Of a stretch of DNA of 64,000 nucleotides, positions 53,301 through 64,000 are shown piece after piece (positions within the stretch are counted from its first letter, which is position 1; every line of letters starts with the position of its first letter). The notes beneath the pieces are model-generated. The model had not been told where the DNA came from. It worked only from the letters and a program-made list of their open reading frames with translations, and did not search any database. The position numbers and the translations under genes were made by a program. Source of the DNA: Diprion similis (lineage: Eukaryota; Arthropoda; Insecta; Hymenoptera; Diprionidae); NCBI RefSeq assembly GCF_021155765.1, contig NC_060118.1, positions 5,952,001 through 6,016,000 of the forward strand, in the 5' to 3' direction.

Positions 53301-55970
53301 TCCACAGAGATAAAATTAAATCTCTATCCCAAACTATACAAGCTTATATCAAAGGATTTGCAGTACCGTTATTAGAAGCTTTTGTGTATTCATTCTTTAC
53401 GTTACATTATATTATATGTTACGATGTATTCGAGATAACAAGTTAGCGTATAAAACGCCCTATTATTATTTCTTGTTTTTATTAACCACTGAAATGAATC
53501 AGTTTATCGAAATTAAATCGTATTATCCGCGTAAATTTGTTGGTTTCTGAGGCGAAAACAAATTCATCGGTTACCGCATATCCAAGATATAGGAAATCAA
53601 CAGTTGGTCCAGAGACGCCAACTCGATCGGCATTATAAATAATATTCGGTTTCAAGCGAGCCAAGTGGAAAAGCGCCCACTGCCCTCTAGAAATATTTAT
53701 AAATTTTGAGATCACGGTAATTGAGTAACATCGTGCGAACAGTTTGCGTTGTTGCATATATATACGTAATACCAGCAGCAGCAGCAGCAGCAGCAAAATG
53801 ATCGCGACGAACCTATTCGATCATGGAGTAGAATATAAAAATTTACCATATTTGTTTCGCAATAATTATGCAGAGAAAAGAAGCTTGTATCATTTGCCAT
53901 TGTTCTTTTCATTATCATTAATCGCAAATAAGAATTCCGGTGTAAGCGTTCGTTTATATAAACAATACGTAGATAATACTACACTGCTTATAAGGTATCA
54001 GCAAAGATAGCGGATAACAAAGAGGTAAAAAAAGAAAAGAAAAGAAGAAAAAAAAAAGAACATTACAACGATCGATTAATTTCATATTCGAAGATATGAT
54101 CGCCAATATGGATGTTTAAAGGCAACAAATACTTTAGGAATAAGTGACTATCGAGGTGCAAGTAGACAACCGCGCAACACTCCCATTGTTCCGAGTGACT
54201 CATTGGCAGTCAATGGATGTTGGTAACGTTATCGTTATCGTTATCGTAATGAACCATTGGTAAAAAAAATTTTTTACAATGATTTTGAAGGAACAAAGGT
54301 TGAAAAATATGAGTATGTTTTGCTTTATTGAGGTTCATTGAAATTAAAAGAGTTGAAAAATTGCGAAATAACGATTTCTCCTAAGCATGAATCATGCAAA
54401 AGCGTGCTAAGTAGATAACAAGCATACATTACGCATGCACGTGATTTTTCGGGGTTGGTTTTCAGGAGGGTTGTTCTCAGTTTTTGCGACTCACGACTCA
54501 TGTTTGTATGTCTGTACGTAACGTAGAATGCAGTTAGATGCGATCGATATTGCGAGTCCGGTAGGGTGAAAGGGAGGGTGAAAAGTAAGGGCGAGAGGCG
54601 ACGGAGGGGCGGCGGCACCCTTAGGGCATTAAAAGCTTCTGCAAGGTCAGACGAAAGGTGATTCATACTAGCCGCCGCGGGGCCGTTGGATTGCGTTAAG
54701 TTGAAACGTGAAAAAGCCACGTTGCAAAATGTCATTGAACTTTTCGTTCGTCTCGACTGACCACTTACACCGAGACCTTAAGGCGCAAAATACTCAGCCG
54801 GTTATCGCAAACCGGCTACCTTGATGTTTATTTAAATTTAAAAATTTAAAAGTAAATCGAAGCTTTACAAGGGCAAAAAATTGAATAGTGATAATGGAAA
54901 GCAAGGAGGTAATTTTTTCCATTCTACTTATAATCGTCGAAGAGCATGCAGGCTTTGGTATGGGCGTCTCGTTCTTATCAGTAAATAACCAGATATACTT
55001 GTAATTATTTACGTATTTCTTCATCTGTCAAATAAGTATGTGCGTTTTTGTTCGAGTATATACTGGGCTAATTCGTTGTTCCGTTTGTTTATTGTCCATA
55101 TTCTGCGGAATAGGAGTACATACATCGATTTAATTTATGGAACGATGTGTCAAATGAGGCGGTGATGAATAATGCCGTTAAATGTGCTTACATACATATT
55201 ATATTACGCTCTGATTAATCATCTGACGTGGAAATAACCGCTGGATAATCTCGTAACCGTGCGGTTGGAGAGTTTTAAATTTGAAGTAACAGGGCGGTGT
55301 ATTGAGATCACCTATTGATTTCGTACTTCTCGTATGATAGGTAACGTGTACAGAAAATCAAAGATAGGGAATAGAAAATAAGAAGATATTAAATATTTTT
55401 TAATCAGCAATTCGGCCGTCGTTCCGATTTGAGGAACGGATGAGAGTTGATTCATATCCCAACTCTAGCGTGACGAATTTTCCCGGAAAGTCTGATCATG
55501 TTACAGTGAGTGAGTGAGTGAGCGGGCTGCCAAATGACATGTTCGTACATACATACAAAAGTGAAGTGATTCATCGTATCAGCGTGTCCTGGAAGAGGAG
55601 GAAGGAAAGACGAGAGAGAAGGAAAATCCCAACCTCGATACTGCCTGAAGTGAGAATTTATCTCCGAGAACTTGCGGCGATTTTTAACCGAAATCTTCAT
55701 TGCGATTAATGACATATTTCAAGTGCTAAAAATTGGGAAAGCGGGGAACAAGCGTTTAGCCCTGGACTACCGCCGGTATTCACGCTCGATATCCGTTAAC
55801 CGGGATGCATGCAAGAATTGCGGCTCGGGTACTAAAGGCAACGGTATAAATGGCGACCGGCGTGATCGTCCGGGTAAACGTAGGAAAATTAACTATTCAA
55901 GTACGCAATTGCCGAGATAACGTACCGCGTCTATGTGGAATAAATTTATGCATAAATAAGTATTTACCAT
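50332..55970 (-). CDS. tsr: Cofilin / actin-depolymerising factor (twinstar)
   Basis: Cofilin severs and depolymerises actin filaments. The exons, in gene order, are 55,970-55,968 (ATG only), 51,395-51,153 and 50,532-50,332, totalling 447 nt and 148 residues, identical in length to Drosophila twinstar. The ADF-homology domain covers almost the whole protein. The start reads ASGVTVADACKTTYEEIKKD with Ser3, the LIM-kinase site. RYGLFDFEYTHQCQGTSE leads into ASKKQKLFLMSWCPDTARVK, and KKKMLYSSSFDALKKSL is the actin-binding helix. The protein is extremely conserved. Intron 1 is 4.6 kb and begins directly after the start codon, an arrangement also known for twinstar. That intron holds three family A repeats and a CAG microsatellite. 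Confidence 0.97.
51520..51541. repeat. (AAG)n microsatellite
   Basis: About seven AAG units lie in the first intron of cofilin. Confidence 0.9.
52614..52753 (+). mobile_element. Family A element, copy 3
   Basis: It starts GTGCGTTCCGAAACTAACTG, continues with cagcgctaaaaactccctag, agctggtcacgaactcggc and an A-rich tract, and ends with agctaatattagaaccc, the inverted form of its start. Block order equals the minus-strand reading of copy 1 at 13,066-13,192. It lies in cofilin intron 1. Confidence 0.75.
52757..52883 (+). mobile_element. Family A element, copy 4
   Basis: It starts GTGAGTTCCGAAACT and ends GAGCTAATATCGGAACGCAC. It matches copy 3 block by block but lacks about 20 bp (the ggcagcgctaaaaa part) just after the left end. 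It follows copy 3 directly in the same orientation. Confidence 0.75.
52887..52960 (+). mobile_element. Family A element, truncated copy 5
   Basis: It starts GTGAATTCCGAAACTCTCTAG and has the same small deletion as copy 4. It runs into an A-rich tract without a right terminal repeat. Confidence 0.7.
53773..53793. repeat. (CAG)7 microsatellite
   Basis: Seven CAG units lie in cofilin intron 1. Confidence 0.95.
54540..54690. other. GC-rich block in cofilin intron 1
   Basis: A patch rich in G and C, with purine-rich stretches such as gggcgagaggcgacggagg and a gccgccgcgg block, stands out in the AT-rich intron. No protein or RNA family is recognised. A regulatory element is possible. Confidence 0.4.
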
Positions 55971-58690
55971 TTTGAAACCTCACGGAATCCAAGAAGCCAA
56001 ATAAATAAGCACTTTTCACCACTTTCACGGGATCTCGATCGGAGTGGAACTGGATCGCTCTGTCCGGTTGGGGGTCGCGCTCAGACGGGAAGGGAGTTTC
56101 CTTTCCTTATGTATCAATGCGCGTGACGGCTCCTGATTGGCTGTTAAGACGGATTCCAATTCGGCTGATATCTGTCGTTATTTTTTTCGCTCATTTGCAA
56201 TCAGTCCAAGTATTTACGTCCAGGGGATTTGTATTCGTGGATTATACAGATGACGCGTTATTTTCGTGTCTCATTTGGCGGAACAGTTGAAATTATTTAC
56301 GCATATCGTGTCTCACGTACACGCCGGTAGGACTACTTTTCGCCGCGCAGTGGCGTAGCACGGTTACGTCAGTAGTATATAGAATCACTATTTTTTAGTC
56401 GCAGTATCCATCTGAGAACTCACCCACGTTTTGATTACGATCAAACTTTAACTTAGGGATGATACCGCCGTGACTCGGTCGCCAAATTGGGCCCTGAAAT
56501 CTGGCGGAATGGATTTTCGCCAATAGTTGCTAAATAGTCATCGGTATGATGTATCATTTTGTTTGGCCAATCAGAGCCATCGAAATGGGGAAATTACCTT
56601 ATATGGGCAGCGGTGTGCAGCTGACCCTCGTGCCGCGTGCGCACGACCCTTCTCATCGAACTGTCAATTTTGAAAGCTGTAATTTCGTTAAAAAAATCAC
56701 TAATTCACTATCATATCTATTCGATTAGTAATGAATTATAATTGACTAATCGAAAATGATATTTGATTCAATTCTCTGATTTACTTATGCCAGAATTTCA
56801 TTAACGAATATCCATATAGAAAAAAAAATGTATGCCCCTATAAAAGATACGACGATGCAAAAGACACTCGCCAAAGTAATTTCGGTTGCTTTTCACTGCT
56901 TGAAAGTTTTTTTTTTGTTTTTATAATTATTTTGTAATTAGTTTCTTTTACGCTGAATAATTTTTTTCCAGCAAATGTTCAATTAGATGTGTGTTTTCAA
57001 TTAAAAATTGCAAAATAATTTGATTTGATTACCAAAATTAAATTGATCAAATTTAGAATAATCAATGAACTTCTCAGATGTTGCTTTTGGAAATAGCACT
57101 TTATTTAAAAAACAATGGCAATACACATTGTTCATCTGTGGTAGTCTTCAAATCATCCCGAAAAAATGTCACATAACTATTTGTAGCAGATCATGAGTCC
57201 CCTATTGCCTCAAAGACGATAAGTGCAATATGCACTCCTGGTACACAATGTGTTATGAATTTGTGCCATAATACACGCGTTGATCGCCAAAATGTAATAC
57301 CAACCAACAATTAGGTGGTGTATAATTTTTATTCCGAGTTAACTAAGGTAATTGTTTAATCATTATTTGACAACCACCTAAGATGTCGTTTTTTCACCAA
57401 CTTAAATTTACGGTAGCACTTATTTGCCAATGAAATACCATACCTACGTACTATTACAGGCTAACATTTACATATGCAGTAGATATAGCATATGTCGAAT
57501 TAAATTACATACAGTAACAGTCTCCTATTGTATTATTAGCAGACTACGCAGTCAGTCAAGTAACCGATAGTTTCACTATTATAATCTCATTGTCAGAGGA
57601 AAGCCACGGCTTACGAAGTAGTACAAAATTTTTCAGTGAAAATTTAGTTAAATAATATTAATAATCTAAGATGTTTCTTCATGATTATTATATGACAATA
57701 ATAATTGGAAAATGTCCCAAGTTCCTTATACTTTGTTAATTAATGCAATAAGCCTAAGTTAAGAAATTACAGTACAGTTCAAAGGAATCGTGCCCAAGAA
57801 TCATTAAAATGACTGAGTCTTTCGAAACTATCGAATTAAGAATACGGATTGTAATTTGTTGTACTGTTAAGAAGTGAAAAATCTAAAAGAAATAATAATA
57901 ATAAAAATAATCTATATCAAAAGATCCTGGTTTATGTACTTTAAATTTAATTATATCGTCATACTCTTTAATAATACTAATATCAACATTTGCACAACCC
58001 AATCAACACATGTACACATAGAAGTTTTTGCATAGAAATATTTTTTCTCTTCGTTTCGTTGATTTTAAATATTTTTATAATAATATTGTAAGTATAATTT
58101 ACATTATTAACGATAAAATAATTGTCTAAATATTTCATTATCTCAGTATATTCATCTATTTCCTCGTCTATTTAATAAGTTTTGTATTTTACCAAATTTC
58201 TTAATTTAAATATGTCTAATTTGGATTTACACGAGAAATCTCAATTACGGTATATATGATGTGGTAGTGTTATTTTCATCTTATTATCGCTGTTACTGGT
58301 TTTTTATGTCTTCTTTGATTCATCACCATCATAATTGAGATGTGATGCATACTTTTTATTTTACACCATACACATTTATGAAACCTCAATGTATGCCAAA
58401 TACAGTATAGTTTCACAGTTACCTAGTCAACTTTTTAAATCTCCACCCAGAACCTTGTCTGCTACGAAGCAGTGAAGTACAAGATTCCTCGTCAATAAAG
58501 AAACAAAAAATAATGATACAGGTAAGTTTCATCAATTTAAACAGCAACCTTAATAACTCTAATTTTTTCCGACTCAAATTGTACGATCCCAACTTCTACA
58601 ATCACCGTGGATGATTTGACAATTACATGTCCACAACGTTAATTTATTGGTTAAATATTTTTCCAATATTTATACTAGGCGTATAGAATG
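55971..58690. other. Intergenic, cofilin start to RTF1 end
   Basis: The cofilin 5' untranslated region and promoter occupy roughly 55,971-56,400, which is noticeably richer in G and C and CpG than the DNA further out. From 56,500 to 58,690 the sequence is AT-rich and holds the RTF1 3' end. An inverted pair around attcgattagt / actaatcga lies at about 56,718-56,752. No exon is visible. Confidence 0.55.
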
Positions 58691-61600
58691 TTAGATTAGA
58701 CCACGTTTCTTCTTATAATCCTCCAAGTTTAAAGATCGCCTGGGTCCCGTATCTTTAACGTTGCTTACTGGTTTCGGTAGAACACTGACTGGGTTGCCTA
58801 AAAAAATTTTTTTCGACAAGTATATAATTGTATATAAATATACCTCACATTTCCGCACATAAATATTTGATAGAGACAGATTACTTACTAGGTAAAGGTA
58901 CTTCTAGATCTATCGTGATGTCAAAATCATGAGCGTTGAACAAATCCTCACTTCCAGATTTCTTTTTTGCCTCGGCATTCTCCTTATCGTTATTTGTTGT
59001 CGGCGTATCATCCGTTTGCTGAGGGCTTCCTTTATTCCCGGAATTATTACTAGGTACTGTAGCTACCTCCTCTTCATCTGGCTTGAATACCATTCTTGGC
59101 TTTGTACTCCGTCTGGTGAATGGATCGTCTATTTTTTTACCTTTGTTAGCCTTAATTTCTTCCTGTTGAAATGAGGAATTTTAAGTCAATGCAAAATCGA
59201 GATATCCCAAAAACAGAAACAAATAAATCCATGCAGCATTCTGAATATGTTCAAGGTATGAAGGAGAAAAAGTGATTTAGTGAAAATTAGCTTACCATGA
59301 TTGCTTTCTCAGCTTCTTCAACGTTTCGCTTTCTATTGCGATCATTGATGTACGAAATACTGGAAATAGTGGCAGTTCGCATTTTGTCTAGTTCTGAAGC
59401 CCGTTCTTCCAGTTCTCCAAGCTGCAGGTTAAGTCGACTCGCCGTTTCATCATCGCCTCTGCAATTTGCTGCGTCTCTTTCTCTCATCAATTGAGCCTTC
59501 TTCATAGCATAATTGGACGGGTTTTGCTTGAATCTTTCTTTTTCTCTGACTATTTTTTCTATATCTTCTTCTTTGAATTCATAAACCAGCGCTTCCTTGA
59601 TATCCTTCAGCTTGTGTTCAATTTCGTCAAATGTTGGCAATGAAATTCCTTGCAGTGCACATGTCTCTTTCCATTTGAAGAATTCCGTCTCTGTGAATTC
59701 TTGATTAGATACGAATTCTAATCGGAAAACTCGTTCCTGTGCTCCGTGTCTCAACTTTAATCCCTTATTGGTTCTTGTACCTCCCAATTGGTATATTTTA
59801 CCTGTTTCGCAAACCCCACTAATTTCAGCGACACGGTAAACGGGTTTACCATTGTTATTACCAATTCCAATACGGACAAAACAGCCTTGCACGACTCGAT
59901 CGAAGAATGGAAGGTGCACAAATCTTTCCATTTTGTGACGTGATAATCTAACTTTGTTTAGATCCTCCTTTGTGTTCACGTAAATTGGCTTCTTTGGTCT
60001 GCTCTTGGTGCTAGTTACAGATCTGTATTTGAAATTGAATTTAGTCAGAATAATTTGTTAGCTTCAAATTCCTGCAAAATTTTATTGCTTTGTGAAGAAT
60101 GGAAAATAATAAATAGGTAATTTGAACTGATAAAGAAAATACTCGCGAAAGATATTCGTTTTGAAATTCAAAGAGAATTGCGCAATTTTTCATTGATGAA
60201 ATCTTACAACATCTCCATTATTCGTATATCTGAACAATTTACTGACAATTCCACATTGCGTAAGATTGCTAAATAAAAAAAATAATGTCTAATATTTTGA
60301 CAACGCAATAGACAGCAAAAAACAGGATAAATTTGATAAATTTTGAAAACACTGACTGTTTTATATAACACATTTAACTGTTTTATTATTTGAATTTCAG
60401 TTGTAAAGGTACCAAATTTTGGGATGCTACGAAATTTAAGAAATGGTTGTTTTCTTAGAAACTCAGTTCCTCAGTCATTCGTTCAAAAAAGGTGGAATAC
60501 TTACTTTTTGTCCGTCTCCGAGTCTGAATCTCTGCTGTCACTGGATGAGGATCGACGTTGTGATGTTGCTCTTGCAGGCTCATCTTCTTCTTGGCTGTCC
60601 GATGATCCACTATCGTCTGAATAAATATCTGATGCTTTGAGCTTAGTCTTGTTAGAACCGCCTTTGTGATCATCTTCTAGTTCCTCTTCCTCAGCATCTT
60701 TGGATTGCTGCTGCTGCAACTCTATTCTCTGCTTCTCTTTCTCTTCTACACATAAAGTACATGGATTAATTTCAATTAACATTGAAACTGTTGTCAGTGT
60801 GAATGAATTGTGAGAATAGTTTACCTCTTTCTTTTTTCTCTTCACGTCTAGCCTTGAGCAGTGACATAGCATGGAATTTCTTGTCTTGCTTTTCTTCGAT
60901 TGTCTTCTTACGATCTTTGCTTCTCTCTTTGGGATCAGGAGCTCGATCGAACTTCTTTTCATCTGTACTTTTATCCTTCTTTTTGGACTCTTTTTGCTTT
61001 TTTAGCTCTTGTTTCTTGGCTAGGCGCAACTTTTTTTCAATCTCAAACCTGGTCTTCATAATTTCTCGCTGTTCTATACGCTTGAAAATTTCCTGCTCTC
61101 GTTCTTTTTCTGTCATCTGTGCAAGACGTGCCTGATCCTCCGCATCTCCCATCAATTTATCATCATAACCATCGTTGAATTCTTCCTGACTTGATTCCGA
61201 ATCACTTCCATCGGAATCCGAGACTTCTCCTAAGAGTTATAAATTTTTATGTCAAATAATCTGGAAGGCAAACTAATATTTGATACCGGTGAGTTATGAT
61301 AATTCTTACATGTTGAACAAAATATAGTAAAAATTTTAGTGTGCCAACTAGTCTTGATCAAATCCAAAGAATTTTTGCTAGGGTACTCCGATTAAAGAAT
61401 CTTACTATGGTAATAGATGAATAGTTCTTGCTCTTATCTTTCGTAAATTCGCTACAGTGGATGAATAATATTTTTACACTTGTTACAGACTTTAACATGC
61501 ATTTTATCCTTATAAAACAGCATTTATTTTTGAAATGTAGTTAACTGGATTTTTTTCAAGGCATCTTTTCAATCATTTACACGATTCACTAAAAATTCAT

Positions 61601-62469
61601 AACAGAGAATGAATATGAGTGAAATATTGGTAATTTTGTTTGCTTATTAGTGAAAAAAATTTGAATGATATATAAACAAATGCCAACCTTCTTCGGGCTC
61701 CGATACTTTAGCGTCATCTTTTTCACTCGCACTATCATCGCTGCTCGATTTGGTAACTTTTCTCTTACTACGTTTGGCAGGTTGCTTTTTCTTCTTAGTT
61801 TTTGAGCCACCCTTGGCACCCCAGTCATCATCCGAGTCTGAAGTATCGCTGTCCGCTTGCTTAGCTTGTTTAACATCACTGTGAGAAGCATCTTCATTAT
61901 TGGATTGGGAGTCCTCCTGTGATTTACCTTTTTTCTTCTTAGCCAGAGAGAGTAAGTCCTATTTGCAGTAATCAGTGAAACATATATATATAAAAATTCA
62001 GAAGCAATAATGAAAATCGATGAAAAAAAACCAAAGAGAAAAATACCGTGATCGTAGAGAATAAATTAGAATAAAAAGAAATGCATTATCGTATAGAAAA
62101 AAAAAAAAAAAAAAATGAAAAACGACTGACAGCGAATGCATCATTGTAGAAAACTGAAGCTTTGAGGTTAGGTGTTGCAACTCAAAATACTGCGTCAATC
62201 GAGCGTTTGTATTCTTCAATTATACGATGCTACAGGAGGAAAAAAAGGGTTTTTGATGTAGAGATGGTTTTTTACGATAGCTCATCTCGTGTACGTGTGT
62301 GTTTTTTTTTTTCGTAAGTCGGTCACACGGGAGATTTTTAAAGGCGGTAAAACGAAGCAGGCATAGCTTGTAAAGGTTATATTCTTACGTTATCCAGGTC
62401 AGATCCGCTTTCCGACGCGCTTCCACTGCTGTCGGAGTCGATAAGGGCTTGATTTTTTCGTTTCGGCAT
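58691..62469 (-). CDS. Rtf1: RNA polymerase-associated protein RTF1 (Paf1 complex)
   Basis: RTF1 is the Paf1-complex subunit that promotes H2B ubiquitylation and transcription elongation in the nucleus. The exons, in gene order, are 62,469-62,389, 61,958-61,688, 61,229-60,825, 60,745-60,505, 60,022-59,296, 59,162-58,889 and 58,797-58,691. They total 2,106 nt, or 701 residues (human about 710). The start [16 protein letters not shown] leads into a Ser/Asp/Glu-rich region with PEEGEVSDSD. A charged helical stretch follows, [19 protein letters not shown]. The Plus3 domain (about residues 350-485) contains [38 protein letters not shown] and [18 protein letters not shown] coiled-coil with [13 protein letters not shown] comes next, then DPFTRRS, and the C-terminus [16 protein letters not shown]. 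All seven phases agree. It is a complete and ordinary gene. Confidence 0.97.
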
Positions 62470-64000
62470 ATCGGAGGTTCTTATCTTAAATATCAAAATG
62501 ACAATGAAGTTCGGTACTGCTTTGTTTTCAGTGTAGAAAATGATGAAAACGCCCGCACGTCACGGCGATGAACGAAGAACACGAACGGAACCCGACTAAC
62601 ACGAACAATGAACTGACTTACAGAATGCCTAGCAGGTTAGTGCGCCCGGCCAAACAGCTTTGCGGACTTCCCACAAAATTAAATTACTATGAAACCTACC
62701 CTCTCAAACTTATAACAGACAAAAAGTAGGGAATTAAATTTTTATAACATACATGGAAGTGTCGAAATGTCACGAAAAATATCAAACTATAATGTTTACA
62801 ATGGCGAAGCAGAAATTTATACGCTACTAATCACGGAATACAAAATTGTGACAGAGCGTGCATCCATATATGCGTAGGTAAACGTATAACACACTACGCA
62901 TGAAACGCTGTCTAACAAATGAGTTGTCGAAAGCTAATCATTAGTATAATGTGCCAAACAAATGAGGGCCTACATTTGTGCTAATGTCTTGTTATTTCTA
63001 CTTTGTACAGAATTCGCGGGATATAACGGACGCTTTCCTTTTAGATCAATTTTTCTACACATATATACGCTGAGTGATTTCACTGGTCGTTTTGAACGGA
63101 ATAGGCCAATGAAATCACGTAGTGGCGTGTATGTCACAAAATTGACGTAAAAAGAAAGCGCCCAACGGCAAAGCTGGTAACGTTACCGCCAAAGCGGTGA
63201 ATGGCCGCACGTTCGATGGCGCCACCATATTTAAAATTTTAAATTTAAAATGTTCCACTTGTATTATATTTATTTGAAATATATTGTAGTATTTTTCACT
63301 AGTGATTACTGAAGTTAGTACAGATTATTAGCAGTTTGTTTGCTTTTTAAAAAATTAGATTTGAACGTAAAGTCAGCAATGAAGCAAGTAATTCTGCTCA
63401 TCGTCAGTTTGAACAGTGATCGACTGTTTTGTAATTTGTGTCGACGATATATAAATATATAACGAAATTTCAGTAAACGCAATCTGGATGGTTGCGATTA
63501 TTGGAATCTTGTCATTTCCTGACGGTATTTTTCTTCAACTTTTATTTAAATCATGAAGCGACGATACGAGGTGTATTTTAATTAATACTCTATACAAAAT
63601 TTAATGAAATTTCAGATGATTTCGTAAATGTTGACATTGCGGGTGATTTCAAAGATTTTCAATATTTCAAAAGATTTCAAAAAATTGAGAAAGATTCCAA
63701 TATATTTCGAGAATTCCAAATATTTCAGATATTTTCGAAGGTCTTTAGCGTTCCGAAAAAGTTCACAGAATATCAAAAGATGTTGCAAATTCATTGATTT
63801 CACATGATTACAAAGATTTTAAACGGTTATAGAATGATTCAATACATCTTTAATCAATACATGGCAAAAGTATAAGCGTCAGTACGTATTTTTTTGTTTA
63901 TTATGAAAAATTTAAAATTTTGCGTAATAAAAATAATATAAATTTAATGTAATATAACTAGTTTATAATTATTTAACGCTGTTCGTTAAAACCAAAAAAG
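62470..64000. other. Upstream of RTF1 to window end
   Basis: The RTF1 promoter and leader should lie just above 62,469. A foldback element occupies about 63,020-63,170. From 63,600 to 63,790 runs AT-rich DNA with a loosely repeated aaagatttcaa / atatttc motif. I see no gene. Confidence 0.55.
63020..63170. mobile_element. Near-palindromic foldback element
   Basis: The left half (acgctttccttttagatcaa, then gtgatttcactgg) is repeated inverted in the right half (ccaatgaaatcac, then ttgacgtaaaaagaaagcgc). The symmetry spans about 150 bp centred near 63,096. No coding pattern is present. The structure fits a foldback or MITE-type element. Confidence 0.65.

Noticed and set aside
54325-54735. A minus-strand open frame of 136 codons in cofilin intron 1.
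   Set aside because: Composition follows the local GC-rich block and no family pattern is visible; likely chance.

Overview
The window is nuclear DNA from an insect. The evidence is an odorant receptor of the insect 7tm_6 family, a MADF-BESS protein, AT-rich introns, and eleven eukaryotic genes that give clean open frames only when spliced at GT-AG sites (one intron is GC-AG). Gene content would fit a holometabolous insect, perhaps a hymenopteran, but I cannot prove the order from this sequence. All protein assignments come from reading the spliced translations against remembered families; no search was run.

Layout. Bases 1 to about 12,670 are the edge of a 304-bp satellite array that continues beyond the left end of the window. 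About 39 units keep exact phase, with a nine-unit higher-order repeat, and the last three units decay progressively towards the gene-bearing side. From 12.7 to 13.4 kb there is a hairpin and two copies of a short inverted-repeat element (family A). Genes then follow in this order: TOMM20 (+), HMBS (-), BROX (-), GLO1 (+), TBCE (+), ERCC2/XPD (-), a MADF-BESS factor (+), an odorant receptor (+), a CYTH-domain protein (-), the cofilin gene tsr (-) and RTF1 (-). All have complete coding regions, and in every model the exon lengths sum to a multiple of three.

Functions are mostly housekeeping: mitochondrial protein import (TOMM20), haem synthesis (HMBS), ESCRT-linked membrane work (BROX), methylglyoxal detoxification (GLO1), tubulin folding (TBCE), TFIIH repair and transcription (XPD), actin turnover (cofilin) and Paf1-complex transcription elongation (RTF1). 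The lineage-specific pieces are the odorant receptor and the MADF-BESS factor. The genes do not form a pathway; they are ordinary neighbours with some head-to-head and tail-to-tail pairs.

Non-coding DNA carries several unnamed short repeat families. Family A has two copies near 13.1 kb and three tandem copies in the long first intron of cofilin. Family B is at 23.5 kb with a shorter copy at 28.6 kb. There are single foldback elements inside the TBCE GC-AG intron, upstream of XPD (a cluster of a GGGCGCAAA motif plus a second GC-rich foldback), and upstream of RTF1. No tRNA, rRNA, CRISPR array, prokaryotic operon or viral gene was seen. The most unusual parts are the organised satellite edge and these foldback families; I see no sign of a wholly new protein system.
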